A DNA stretch of 64,000 bases from Conexibacter sp. CPCC 205762 (GCF_030646155.1 NZ_JAUTDN010000028.1:1-64000), one strand, 5' to 3'. Positions 8,572-19,861 are shown, numbered from the stretch's first letter. Program-made: numbers and translations. The notes: generated from the sequence alone by a model not told the origin.

Positions 8572-9764
8572 TGTCGATGGTCGTCTGCGTCCTGATCCCC
8601 CGCTTCCAGCTGACGGTCGCCGCCGGCGACCGCGAGGAGCTGCTCGGCCAGCCGGCCGCGCTCGCGCCGGAGGCCGGCCGCGAGCAGCGCGTCGGCGAGG
8701 TCTCGCTCGCCGCCGAGGCGTTCGGCGTGCGCGCCGGGATGCCGCTGGGGGAGGCGCTCGCGCGCTGTCCCCAGCTCGCGCTCGTCCCGCCCGACCCGGC
8801 CGGCGTCGCCGACGCCTGGGAGCGGCTGATCGTGCGGCTGGAGTCGATCGGCGCCGCCGTCGAGCCGGAGAGGGCCGGCCTCGCCTGCTTCGAGGCGCAG
8901 GGGCTCGTGCGGCTCCACGGCGGCACGCTCGACCACGTGCTCGCGGCCGCGCGCACCGCCCTGCGCACGCCGGCGCGGCTCGGCGCCGGCCCGTCGCGCT
9001 TCTGCGCGCTGGCGGCGGCGACGCGGGCGCGGGCGCGGCGGCCGCAGGTCGTGCTCGGGGATGAGCGCGCCGCGCGCGACTATCTCGCGTCGCTGCCGGT
9101 CGCGCTGCTGCGCGGGCGTGCGCAGACGGCGGCGCTGCCGGAACCGCTCGGGCGGCTCGGGGTCGAGACGCTCGGCGAGCTGGCGGCGCTGCCGCGCGCC
9201 GCCGTCGCAGACCGCTTCGGCGAGCCGGGCCTGCTCGCCTGGGAGCTGGCGCAGGGGCGCGACGGCACGCTGCGCCCGCGCGAGGTGCCGGAGCGGGTCG
9301 AGGAGGAGCTGGAGCTGCCGGAGGCGATGTCGGGCGTGCAGCTGGAGCGCGCGCTCGGCCTGCTCGTCGACCGGCTGCTGGCGCGGCGGGAGCGGCGCGG
9401 CCGCTCGCTGCGCGCGGTCGTGCTGGCGGCGACGCTGGTCGAGGGCGGCACCTGGCGTGAGCAGGTCCCGTTCCGCGAGGCGCTCGCCGACCCGCTGCGG
9501 ATGCGGCTGGCGCTGGCGGCGCGGCTGGCGCTGCTGCCGGCGCCGGCGGAGCGGCTGCGGCTGGCGGCGGTCCGCTTCGGCCCGGTCGCGAGCGACCAGC
9601 GCTCGCTGCTGGAGCAGGCCGCGGCCGAGCGCAAGGCGCGGCTGCGCGAGGGCGTGCGGCAGGCGCGCGCGGCAGCCGGGCCGGACGCCGCGCTGCGCGT
9701 GCTCGCCGTCGATCCCGACTCGCGCGTGCCGGAGCGCCGCGCCGTCCTGACCCCGTTCGAATGA
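8571..9764 (+). CDS. imuB: ImuB, catalytically inactive Y-family polymerase homologue of the SOS mutasome
   Basis: A 397-residue Y-family (DinB/UmuC-like) protein. Active polymerases have an Asp near the N-terminus and an S-x-D-E motif. Here the first site reads LIPRFQL and the second ERAGLACFEAQGL, so the catalytic acidic residues are missing, as in ImuB. ImuB is a platform linking DnaE2 to the sliding clamp during error-prone synthesis. The palm, HhH-like LGRLGVETLGELAALP segment and little-finger region follow in order. The GTG start is the last base of the LexA box. The next ORF overlaps it by 4 nt (ATGA). No imuA gene precedes it. A clear clamp-binding QLPLW-type motif was not seen. Confidence 0.88.
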   Translation: MSMVVCVLIPRFQLTVAAGDREELLGQPAALAPEAGREQRVGEVSLAAEAFGVRAGMPLGEALARCPQLALVPPDPAGVADAWERLIVRLESIGAAVEPERAGLACFEAQGLVRLHGGTLDHVLAAARTALRTPARLGAGPSRFCALAAATRARARRPQVVLGDERAARDYLASLPVALLRGRAQTAALPEPLGRLGVETLGELAALPRAAVADRFGEPGLLAWELAQGRDGTLRPREVPERVEEELELPEAMSGVQLERALGLLVDRLLARRERRGRSLRAVVLAATLVEGGTWREQVPFREALADPLRMRLALAARLALLPAPAERLRLAAVRFGPVASDQRSLLEQAAAERKARLREGVRQARAAAGPDAALRVLAVDPDSRVPERRAVLTPFE

Positions 9765-10057
9765 GCGCCTCCGCGATCCCGCGCGACGGCGGCTCCGGCG
9801 GCTCCGTCGCCTCCGCGCGCAGACACCGCCTCGCGACGCCGAGACGAGCGCGCGTCAGCGCCGACGAGCGCGACGGCAGGCCGCGCGCCGTCGACGGCCG
9901 CCTCGTCGACGCCGTGCGCGAGTCGTGGCTGGTCGAGGACCGCTGGTGGAGCGAGGCGCCGCTGCGCCGCCGCTACTGGGAGGTCGTGACGACCTGCGGC
10001 CGCAATGTCGTCGTCTACCACGACCTGCGCGAGGGCGGCTGGTACCGGCAGCGGTGA
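9761..10057 (+). CDS. Small mutasome-associated protein, DUF6504-like
   Basis: A 98-residue protein whose ATG overlaps the imuB stop (ATGA), so it is co-transcribed and translationally coupled. The first 40 residues are Arg/Ser/Gly-rich and probably disordered. The conserved part is the Trp-rich C-terminus: VDAVRESWLVEDRWW, then RRRYWEVVT and VYHDLREGGWYRQR. This pattern recalls the DUF6504 family, small proteins that I remember beside imuB/dnaE2 in actinobacteria. The role is unknown; the operon suggests a mutasome accessory. Confidence 0.75.
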   Translation: MSASAIPRDGGSGGSVASARRHRLATPRRARVSADERDGRPRAVDGRLVDAVRESWLVEDRWWSEAPLRRRYWEVVTTCGRNVVVYHDLREGGWYRQR

Positions 10058-10058
10058 G

Positions 10059-10603
10059 CTACCGCCGCGCTCTCACCACCCGCACGACCGAGCCGTCGGC
10101 GGCGCGCCAGGTCATCAGCGGCGGTATCGCGTCGGGCGCCGGGCGGTCGACCTGGAACGAGGCGACGTTGTCCTGGACCTTGGCGGTCAGGTGCACGTCG
10201 TCGCCGTAGGAGACGCCCGGCCGGTGCGGGCCGTAGCTGACGCGGCGCGCGCCATCCGGATCCAGTCGACGTAGACGCCCTGCGCGCCGCCCATGAACTC
10301 GAGCCCGCCGCTGGCGGCGAAGTCGCCGTCCTGCGGGATCGCCGGCCGCCGCAGCAGCGCGAAGGCGTCGAGCATCGCTCTGCTGGGCGCGTCGTGCGTG
10401 GTCGTCGTCTCCCAGTCGAGTCTCTGCACGCAGCTGGGGTCGGCGCTGCGCATCGCTCTGGTGGCGGCGTTGATCAGCGCGATCGCGCGCGCCTCCTGGC
10501 GCTGCGCGACGACATCGCTGTGGTCGACGGCGAGCGTCGCGGCGGGGCTTGCCGCGAGTGCGAGCGCGGCGCCGCCGGCGGCGCTCAGGATCGTTCGGCG
10601 CAT
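10059..10603 (-). pseudogene. Exported hypothetical protein interrupted by a frameshift
   Basis: Read leftward from ATG 10603, the frame encodes a signal peptide (MRRTILSAAGGAALALAAS) and about 120 residues ending sensibly at GVYVDWIRMARAA. The frame then turns to nonsense and stops at 10187. The adjacent frame takes over with protein-like sequence (VSYGPHRPGVSYGDDVHLTA, later FQVDRPAPDAIPPLMTWRAADG) to a TAG at 10059-10061. The switch falls in the GC run CGCGGCGCGCGCC at about 10241-10253, so a single-base indel or sequencing slip is likely. Intact, it would be roughly 180 residues. The family is not recognised. It lies opposite to the flanking SOS genes. Confidence 0.65.
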
Positions 10604-10674
10604 CGGGCCACCGTAAGCGGCCGTCAGCACTGCATGCGGCAGTGAACAGATATCCAGTGTCGTGCGGAACGGGG

Positions 10675-10709
10675 TTGCATCCGTCCGGCGCCGATGCGAA
10701 CATGTGTTC

Positions 10710-10710
<1 letters not shown>
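10675..10710 (+). promoter_or_regulatory. LexA-controlled leaderless promoter of dnaE2
   Basis: The LexA box CGAACATGTGTTCG is at 10697-10710 and ends on the first base of the dnaE2 GTG. TTGCAT (10675-10680), 17 bases, then GAACAT (10698-10703) give the same -35/-10 geometry as the imuB promoter. From GATG upstream of the box through GTGTC downstream the two promoters differ at one base. Confidence 0.92.
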
Positions 10711-14396
<3,686 letters not shown>

Positions 14397-14503
14397 CCGA
14401 GCGCCCCAACACAGATGTGGTGAACCCCCTCCAGAGCGGGGATGTGGGCGCGCTGACGGTTCTCTCTTCCATTCTGAGGTCCGTTCCGGGTAGGGTCGCT
14501 CCG

Positions 14504-15001
14504 ATGCTCGCTACCGTCGCGTTTCTCGCTTTCTGGGTCGTCGTCGGACTCGTGCTTTTCTTCCTTGCGGTCCGGGGCGGACCGCGCGGCGTCCGCGCGA
14601 CGCTGCAGTCGCAGCGAAGCGGCGCGCGCGTGTTCGCGGCGATCGGCTTCACGATCTTCTACGTCGCGATCGGCGCGGCTGTGCCGCTGCTGCTCATACA
14701 GGGCGACAAGAACAGCGCTGACGCGCACATCGGCTCCGCCGAGGTCAAGCTGACGAGACAGGAGGTGGAGGGTCGCGAGCTGTTCGGCGACAACTGCGCC
14801 AACTGCCACACGCTCGCCGCCGCCGACGCGGCCGGCAAGGTCGGCCCCAACCTCGACGTGCTGAGACCGCCGTCCGAGCTGGTCTACGACGCGATCGTCA
14901 GAGGCCGCAGCCGCGGCGGCGGCACGATGCCCGCCGGCCTGCTCGCCGGCGACGAGGCCGAGGCGGCCGCCGCCTTCGTCGCCGCCACCGCCGGCCGCTG
15001 A
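14504..15001 (+). CDS. Membrane-anchored cytochrome c
   Basis: A 165-residue protein with two hydrophobic helices (about residues 1-21 and 43-66) and an extracytoplasmic class I cytochrome c domain. The heme motif is C98-A-N-C101-H102; the distal Met is probably in GGTMPAG. The segment from EVKLT to CHTL is closely similar to the N-terminal heme domain of the quinoprotein at 5900, so the two are paralogous and could exchange electrons. The start is leaderless: TAGGGT (14491-14496) lies 7 nt before the ATG. The 107 bases after dnaE2 hold only this promoter region. Confidence 0.88.
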   Translation: MLATVAFLAFWVVVGLVLFFLAVRGGPRGVRATLQSQRSGARVFAAIGFTIFYVAIGAAVPLLLIQGDKNSADAHIGSAEVKLTRQEVEGRELFGDNCANCHTLAAADAAGKVGPNLDVLRPPSELVYDAIVRGRSRGGGTMPAGLLAGDEAEAAAAFVAATAGR

Positions 15002-15030
15002 CCCGCCGCCGCTGCGGGTACATTCGCGTC

Positions 15031-15375
15031 ATGGACCTCGATCACGCCCGTCAGCTGCTGGCCCGCGAACGCGACCGCGTCGAACGCGAACTGACCGCGC
15101 TGCGCGCCGGCGACGGGGAGGAAGAGGAGCTGTCGCACGTCGACCAGCACATCGCCGACAGCGGCACCGAGCTGTTCGAGCGCGAGCGCGACGCCGGCCT
15201 CGTCGAGCAGCTCGAGCAACAGCTCGCCGCGATCGCCCGCGCCGAGGCGCGCATCGACGACGGCAGCTTCGGCCGCTCGGTCGAGAGCGGCGAGCCGATC
15301 CCGGACGCCCGTCTCGAGGCGATGCCGTGGGCCGAGCGGACGGTCGAGGAGCAGGCCGCCTTCGAGCGCCGCTGA
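15031..15375 (+). CDS. DksA/TraR-like protein without zinc-binding cysteines
   Basis: A 114-residue protein. It has a long coiled-coil-like N-terminal half (ARQLLARERDRVERELTAL and EQLEQQLAAIARAEARI). The C-terminal segment GSFGRSVESGEPIPDARLEA occupies the place of the DksA/TraR zinc finger, where CxxCG and CxxC pairs are expected. All four Cys are absent, with Ser or other residues instead. DksA-like proteins bind the RNA polymerase secondary channel; whether this Cys-less form does so is inference. TACATT (15019-15024) is 6 nt before the ATG, suggesting a leaderless transcript. Confidence 0.8.
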   Translation: MDLDHARQLLARERDRVERELTALRAGDGEEEELSHVDQHIADSGTELFERERDAGLVEQLEQQLAAIARAEARIDDGSFGRSVESGEPIPDARLEAMPWAERTVEEQAAFERR

Positions 15376-15594
15376 CGCGTCCGCTTCGCATCGCGCAGCC
15401 GCCTCGCGCGCGCATTCCGCCTCGCGCGCTGACGCAGCCGCTTCCCCGCCTCGCGCGGCGCCCGCACCGACCCAGGTGGTCGGCCGCCCAAACCTCAGCT
15501 TGAGGTCCGTTGGCGCGAGATTCCCGCAAATTCCGACCGACGCTTTCCATAAGATCCACCGGATGCAGGCGAGAATCTGCAAGCCGTTGGTAGG
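15376..15594 (+). other. Intergenic region before the c-di-AMP riboswitch
   Basis: No gene is seen here. It contains a small hairpin ACCTCA-GCT-TGAGGT (15492-15506). Its 3' arm begins an 11-base motif TGAGGTCCGTT (15501-15511) that also occurs before the cytochrome gene (14475). TAAGAT at 15550-15555 is a good -10 candidate for the riboswitch transcript. No convincing -35 was found. Confidence 0.5.
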
Positions 15595-15735
15595 ATCGCC
15601 ACGTCTAACCGCTGAATTCCCGTGTGCCGCACGGGGAGCGGGGGACCCACGACAACGGGGCGAATCGCGCACCTGCGCGTAGCGCCGCTCTTTCGGCGCG
15701 AGCCCGTCAGCTAACCCCGCAAGCTCGAGAAAGAG
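15595..15735 (+). promoter_or_regulatory. Cyclic di-AMP riboswitch (ydaO/yuaA type)
   Basis: The conserved blocks of this class occur in order: GCTGAATTCCCG (15611), GGGGGACCCACG (about 15640), GGGGCGAATCGCGC (about 15657), and CCCGTCAGCTAACCCCG (about 15703). Helices CCCGTG/CACGGG and GCGCCG/CGGCGC sit between the blocks as expected. The class binds c-di-AMP and usually turns expression off; in actinobacteria it commonly precedes cell-wall hydrolase or osmolyte genes. Here the first gene is a small membrane protein at 15747. The outer boundaries are approximate. Confidence 0.88.
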
Positions 15736-15746
15736 GACCGAACCAG

Positions 15747-15992
15747 ATGCCAACAGAGGCGCCGTCGCGCTCTTCTCAGCAGGGTGAGCGCCGCACGATC
15801 GTCATCAGGGGTCAGGTCGCGCCGCCACCGCGCCGCCATGACTACGAGTACGTCTCGACCGCGCGCCGCAAGCGGCCGCGCAGCGCCAGCGAGCGGATCG
15901 TCGGCAGCCGTCCCGACCGGGCCGCGATGTACGCGGTGCTGATGGGCGTCTTCCTGATCCTCGTCGCGATCCTCACCGCCTCCGGCGCCTGA
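15747..15992 (+). CDS. Small tail-anchored membrane protein under a c-di-AMP riboswitch
   Basis: An 81-residue protein. The first 55 residues are hydrophilic and Arg/Ser/Pro-rich (RRKRPRSASERIVGSRPDRA). The last 20 or so form one hydrophobic helix (YAVLMGVFLILVAILTASGA), so the N-terminus is probably cytoplasmic with a C-terminal anchor. AGAGGA (15732-15737) lies 9 nt before the ATG, which decides this start. It is the only gene between the riboswitch and a terminator-like hairpin at 16038, so it appears to be the sole target. The family is not recognised. Confidence 0.78.
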   Translation: MPTEAPSRSSQQGERRTIVIRGQVAPPPRRHDYEYVSTARRKRPRSASERIVGSRPDRAAMYAVLMGVFLILVAILTASGA

Positions 15993-16037
15993 CAAACGCG
16001 CCGCGCCCGCGCGCGGCGTCGCAAGGGGAAGCAACCG

Positions 16038-16066
16038 CCGCGCCTCGCAAGGGGCGCGGTTTGTCG
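16038..16066 (+). terminator. Terminator of the riboswitch transcript
   Basis: CCGCGCC (16038-16044) pairs with GGCGCGG (16053-16059) and is followed by TTTGTCGTTCT, the most T-rich tail of any terminator in the window. Confidence 0.7.
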
Positions 16067-16070
16067 TTCT

Positions 16071-16109
16071 CACGAGCTTTTGCGCACATCTCATGCAAAA
16101 GCTCCCGTG
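16071..16109 (+). other. Long AT-containing inverted repeat
   Basis: GAGCTTTTGC (16074-16083) and GCAAAAGCTC (16095-16104) form a perfect 10-base stem with an 11-base loop. CACG/CGTG extends it after a two-base bulge. Its low GC content stands out locally. It could be a second terminator or an operator for the gene at 16232, whose -10 candidate TATAAG is at 16133-16138. Confidence 0.5.
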
Positions 16110-16231
16110 ATCTCGGCTTTAGGGTGCGCTCGTATAAGGGAGGCCGAAGCACGAAGCACCCCACGAGCGCCAGGCGTCACGCCGTTGCCAGGTCGTCACG
16201 CCGCCTCCTGACCTCCCCGGGTGATCTCCCT

Positions 16232-16792
16232 ATGAAGACAGCGTGCAGTCGGTTCCAGATCCACGACGATCTGACCGCCCCTGAAGGCTCCGTTCCCGTC
16301 CTCCGCGGCGCGCTTGCGACCGGCGGGCAGCTGCCCAACTTCGTCGGCGCGCTTGCCGGCTCCCCCGCCGCCCTGCGCGGCTACGCGCGCTTCCGCAGCG
16401 AGCTGCGCCACGGCCACCTCGAGACCGCGACGCTCGAACGGATCGCGCTCGCGATCGCCGAGCACCACGGCTCCGCGCCCGGCATCGCGATGCACTCGCG
16501 CGCCGCTCGCGCCGCCGGTCTCGGCCTCGACGAGGTCGCGCGCGCCCGTCGCTTCGGCTCCGCCGACGAGAAGGAGGCCGCGCTGCTCGTCTACCTGCGC
16601 GCGCTCGTCGTCGACGGCAGACCGCCGCAGCACCTGCACGAGGAGGCGCGCGAGCAGGGCTGGCAGGACGAGGAGATCCTCGAAGCGATCGCGACCGTCG
16701 CGCTGGAGTCGCTCGCGGCGATGGTCAACGTCGCCGGCGAGGTGCCGGTCGACGGCTCGATCGAGCAGTCGCGCCGCCTGACGGCCGCCTGA
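16232..16792 (+). CDS. Carboxymuconolactone decarboxylase/AhpD-like protein without the CxxC pair
   Basis: A 186-residue all-helical protein. The motif LERIALAIAEHHGSAPGIAMHSRAA occupies the place of the AhpD/CMD signature, where ExxxxxxxxxCxxCxxxH is usual. His remains, but both cysteines are replaced (Gly/Ser and Ile region). It therefore is unlikely to be a thiol peroxidase partner of the AhpD kind and may be a decarboxylase-like or structural relative. The start at 16232 gives a typical N-terminus (FQIHDDLTAPEG); longer frames run into the promoter. A strong hairpin terminator follows. Confidence 0.75.
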   Translation: MKTACSRFQIHDDLTAPEGSVPVLRGALATGGQLPNFVGALAGSPAALRGYARFRSELRHGHLETATLERIALAIAEHHGSAPGIAMHSRAARAAGLGLDEVARARRFGSADEKEAALLVYLRALVVDGRPPQHLHEEAREQGWQDEEILEAIATVALESLAAMVNVAGEVPVDGSIEQSRRLTAA

Positions 16793-16795
16793 GCG

Positions 16796-16825
16796 GAGAG
16801 GGGCGGACTGACAACCGCCCCTCTC
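16796..16825 (+). terminator. Hairpin terminator after the CMD-like gene
   Basis: GAGAGGGGCGG and CCGCCCCTCTC form a perfect 11-base stem with an 8-base loop, 3 bases after the stop codon. Confidence 0.8.
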
Positions 16826-16857
16826 ATCCCGCCGAAAACGCCGTAACATCAGGCGAT

Positions 16858-17259
16858 ATGGGCGTCGAGCACGCATCTGCGACGGAGCCGGCGGCCGCCG
16901 TCGGCTGCGCGCGCGGGCCGGAGCCCTGCTGCCCCCAGTACCACGAGGCGATCGAGTTTCTCGGCAAGCGCTGGACGGGCGCGATCGTGCGGGTGCTGAT
17001 GAGCCGCTCGCCGCTGCGCTTCAGCGAGATCGCCGGCGCCGTCCCGCAGCTGTCGGACCGGCTGCTGTCGGAGCGGATGAAGGAGCTGGAGGCGCGCGGC
17101 GTCGTCGTGCGCACGGTCACGCCGTCGCCGCCGGCCCCGCCGACCCGCGTCGACTACTCGCTGACGCCGATGGGCCGCGAGCTGGAGCCCGCCCTGGCCG
17201 CGCTCGAATCGTGGGCGCAGCGGTGGCTGCCCGGCTGCGACGACAGCCGCTCGCGGTAG
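16858..17259 (+). CDS. HxlR-family transcriptional regulator
   Basis: A 133-residue winged-helix protein. The HxlR pattern is clear: YHEAIEFLGKRWTGAIVRVL, then LRFSEIAGAVPQLSDRLLSERMKELEARGVVVR and a C-terminal YSLTPMGRELEPAL. Cys16, Cys24 and Cys25 lie just before the HTH, where some HxlR proteins have a redox or aldehyde-sensing Cys; that role is inference. It may regulate the CMD-like gene or act on its own operon. TAACAT (16844-16849) is 8 nt before the ATG. Its TAG stop codon is also the first half of a TAGGCT box for glnA. Confidence 0.88.
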   Translation: MGVEHASATEPAAAVGCARGPEPCCPQYHEAIEFLGKRWTGAIVRVLMSRSPLRFSEIAGAVPQLSDRLLSERMKELEARGVVVRTVTPSPPAPPTRVDYSLTPMGRELEPALAALESWAQRWLPGCDDSRSR

Positions 17260-17309
17260 GCTGCAAGGCCCGTCGCCACGCCCGATCTTGATCTCAGGAG
17301 CCCTTCGAC

Positions 17310-18653
17310 ATGACTGACGCCGCGCCGCCGCTGACCCCTGACGACGTGCTGCGTCTGGTCGAGGAGCGGGACATCCGCTTCATCCGCCTCTGGTTCACCG
17401 ACATCCTCGGTCAGCTGAAGGCGTTCAGCATCAACTCCAGCGAGCTTGCCGACGCCTTCGAGGGCGGCATGGGCTTCGACGGCTCCTCGATCACCGGCTT
17501 CAACGCCGTCGAGGAGTCGGACATGATCGCCGTGCCGGACGCCTCGACCTTCGCGAGCCTGCCGTGGCGCCCCGACGAGCAAGGCGTCGCGCGCATGTAC
17601 TGCGACATCAAGACGCCCGAGCAGACGCCCTACGAGGGCGACCCGCGCCACGTCCTGCGGCGCGCGCTGGACCGCGCCAAGAGCATGGGCTTCGACGACT
17701 TCATGGTCGGCCCGGAGCTGGAGTTCTTCTACTTCAGAGACCCGAAGAACCCGATCCCGCTCGACGACGGCGGCTACTTCGACCTGACCACGCTCGACGC
17801 CGGCTCGGACCTGCGCCGCGAGACCGTGCTCGCGCTGGAGCAGCTCGGCATCCACGTCGAGTACACGCACCACGAGGTCGGCCCCTCGCAGCACGAGATC
17901 GACATGCGCTACGCCTCGGCCCTGAAGATGGCCGACGACTGCATGACCTACCGCATCACGGTCAAGGAGTACGCGCGCAAGTACGGCCTCCACGCGACCT
18001 TCATGCCGAAGCCCCTGTTCGGCGAGAACGGCTCCGGCATGCACACCCACCTGTCGCTCTTCAAGGACGGCAGAAACGCCTTCTACGACCCCGACGACCA
18101 GTACTTCCTGTCGGATGTCGCGAAGGCCTTCATCGCCGGCCAGCTGCGCCACGCGCGCGAGATGAGCGCGATCTTCGCCCAGTGGGTCAACTCCTACAAG
18201 CGCCTCGTGCCCGGCTACGAGGCGCCGGTCTACGTCGCCTGGTCGCGCCGCAACCGCTCCGCGCTCGTGCGCGTGCCGATGTACCACCCCGGCAAGGAGC
18301 AGACGACGCGGATGGAGCTGCGCTGCCCCGACCCGGCCTGCAACCCGTACCTGACCTTCGCGGTCCTGCTGCAGGCGGGCCTGGAGGGGATCGAGCACGG
18401 CTACGAGCTGCCGGAGCCGATGGAGAAGAACCTCTACCACCTCGCGCCCGACGAGCGCCGCCGGCTCGGGATCGAGCAGCTGCCCTCGACGCTCGGCGAG
18501 GCGATCGAGGAGACGGCCGACTCGGAGCTGGTGCTGCGCACGCTCGGCGAGCACATGTTCAACCGCTTCGTCGAGATCAAGCGGCAGGAGTGGGACGACT
18601 ACCGCGTGCAGGTCACGCAGTGGGAGCTGGACCGCTACCTTCCGGTGCTCTAG
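17310..18653 (+). CDS. glnA: Glutamine synthetase, type I
   Basis: A 447-residue glutamine synthetase that makes glutamine from glutamate, ammonia and ATP. Family motifs are present: FDGSSITGF, GPELEFFYF, HHEVGPSQHEIDM and FGENGSGMHTHLSLF. The length is closer to type I-alpha enzymes than to the roughly 470-residue I-beta form. The NLYHL segment keeps the Tyr that is adenylylated in I-beta enzymes, so the regulatory type is undecided. AGGAG (17296-17300) precedes the ATG by 9 nt. The probable -10 TAGGCT (17257-17262) overlaps the stop codon of the HxlR gene. Confidence 0.95.
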   Translation: MTDAAPPLTPDDVLRLVEERDIRFIRLWFTDILGQLKAFSINSSELADAFEGGMGFDGSSITGFNAVEESDMIAVPDASTFASLPWRPDEQGVARMYCDIKTPEQTPYEGDPRHVLRRALDRAKSMGFDDFMVGPELEFFYFRDPKNPIPLDDGGYFDLTTLDAGSDLRRETVLALEQLGIHVEYTHHEVGPSQHEIDMRYASALKMADDCMTYRITVKEYARKYGLHATFMPKPLFGENGSGMHTHLSLFKDGRNAFYDPDDQYFLSDVAKAFIAGQLRHAREMSAIFAQWVNSYKRLVPGYEAPVYVAWSRRNRSALVRVPMYHPGKEQTTRMELRCPDPACNPYLTFAVLLQAGLEGIEHGYELPEPMEKNLYHLAPDERRRLGIEQLPSTLGEAIEETADSELVLRTLGEHMFNRFVEIKRQEWDDYRVQVTQWELDRYLPVL

Positions 18654-18663
18654 CCTGGCGCGG

Positions 18664-19194
18664 ATGCGCCGCCCGCTGATCGCACTGCTCGCGCTCGCCG
18701 CCCTCGCGGCGGGCGCCGCCCCGTCCGAGGCCGCTCGCCCGAGAGCCGTTCGCAACGGCGTCATCACCGTCGGCTTCGGTGCCGGCGGGATCGAGGTCGG
18801 GATGAAGCGGGCCGAGGTCGTCTCGCTGCTCGGCAGGCCGTTCTACGAGAACAGAAACGGCTACATGCAGTACATGCCCGACGACGGCAGAGGGATCTTC
18901 GACGTCTACCGCGCGGGCGGCGGCAAGGGCACGCGCGTGCGGATGATCAGCGTCGTCTCCAGCGGCCGGCACTTCACCCTCGACGAGGGCATCCCGATCT
19001 TCGAGCCCGGCGGCCTGCGCGCCGTCAAGCGCTCCTACGGGAGCAGACTGCGGCTCGTGCGCACCTCCGACGGCGAGCTGATCTACCGCATCGTCACGCG
19101 CGCCTACGGCCATGTCATAGACACCGACTTCACCGTCACGAGACCGAACCTCGGCGCGCGCGTCATGCAGGTCTTCGTCGTGAAGATCTCCTGA
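18664..19194 (+). CDS. Secreted protein with a BamE/SmpA-like motif
   Basis: A 176-residue protein with a cleavable signal peptide (RRPLIALLALAALAAGAAPSEA). The mature N-terminus reads GIEVGMKRAEVVSLLGRPF, which resembles the motif at the start of the BamE/SmpA fold; homology is not certain. The ATG lies 7 nt after TAGCCT (18651-18656), whose TAG is the glnA stop codon, so the gene probably has its own leaderless transcript. No function can be assigned. AGA codons are frequent. Confidence 0.75.
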   Translation: MRRPLIALLALAALAAGAAPSEAARPRAVRNGVITVGFGAGGIEVGMKRAEVVSLLGRPFYENRNGYMQYMPDDGRGIFDVYRAGGGKGTRVRMISVVSSGRHFTLDEGIPIFEPGGLRAVKRSYGSRLRLVRTSDGELIYRIVTRAYGHVIDTDFTVTRPNLGARVMQVFVVKIS

Positions 19195-19219
19195 ACGACG
19201 CGCGCGGCGCGGCTGCGGC

Positions 19220-19861
19220 TCAGTTGTCCTTGAGGTTGTGCGGCGCCTCGAACGCGACGAGCGTGCTCGTGCTGCGGCAGTTGATGTTGACCTTGAACGG
19301 GACGATCTTGCAGCCGTAGCTGACGCCTCTGACGCTGAACTTCTTGACCGGCTGGCCGGCCTTGAAGCGCTTCAGCCAGGTTCTGGCGACGCCGGCCGCC
19401 TGCGGGCAGCCGAACGCGGAGGTCGAGCCGAGGCCGGTCGTCTCGATGATCAGGCCGCCGACGCCGGTGCGGATGCCGCCGCAGTTGAGGATTCTCTCCG
19501 GGGTGCCGAACTCGAGGAACAGCTTCGCGCCCTTCGGGATCGACTCGACCGCGTTGAGCTTGAGCGTGTAGAGCGAGCCGCCGAGCGAGTATCTCGCGCC
19601 CTCGATCGCGTAGGCGCCCTCGACCCAGCTCGGGTTGGCGTGCGCGTAGATCAGTCTCAGCTCGGAGGTGCCGGGCAGCTCGACGTTGATCGTCTTGTTG
19701 CTGGCGCCGCCGGCGAGGTTGATCGCAGCGGTGCAGCGGGCCTCGCTGCCCTTGCAGACGACGTTCTGGACGTTCTTCGCGGCATGAGCGGCGCCGGGGA
19801 GCGCGAGCGCGCCGACGGCGGCGATCGCGAGCGGGACGAAACGGGAGCGGCGGTTCAGCAT
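19220..19861 (-). CDS. Secreted protein of unknown function
   Basis: A 213-residue protein with a signal peptide (NRRSRFVPLAIAAVGALALPGAAHA). The mature part is beta-rich with six or so Cys residues (VVCKGSEARC, ILNCGG, AFGCP, YGCK, NINCR), which suggests disulfides outside the cell. Residues such as FLEFGTPERILNCGG and GGLIIETTGLG look fold-like, but the family is not recognised. A ribosome site AGGAAAGG precedes the ATG. It converges on the gene ending at 19194. Confidence 0.72.
   Translation of the reverse strand: MLNRRSRFVPLAIAAVGALALPGAAHAAKNVQNVVCKGSEARCTAAINLAGGASNKTINVELPGTSELRLIYAHANPSWVEGAYAIEGARYSLGGSLYTLKLNAVESIPKGAKLFLEFGTPERILNCGGIRTGVGGLIIETTGLGSTSAFGCPQAAGVARTWLKRFKAGQPVKKFSVRGVSYGCKIVPFKVNINCRSTSTLVAFEAPHNLKDN

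Noticed and set aside
5921..8968. Minus-strand open frame of about 1000 codons opposite the quinoprotein and imuB
   Set aside because: Composition shadow: GC-rich codons leave few stops on the other strand. The translation is Arg/Ala/Asp/Val-rich with no family features, and it crosses two real genes and a terminator.
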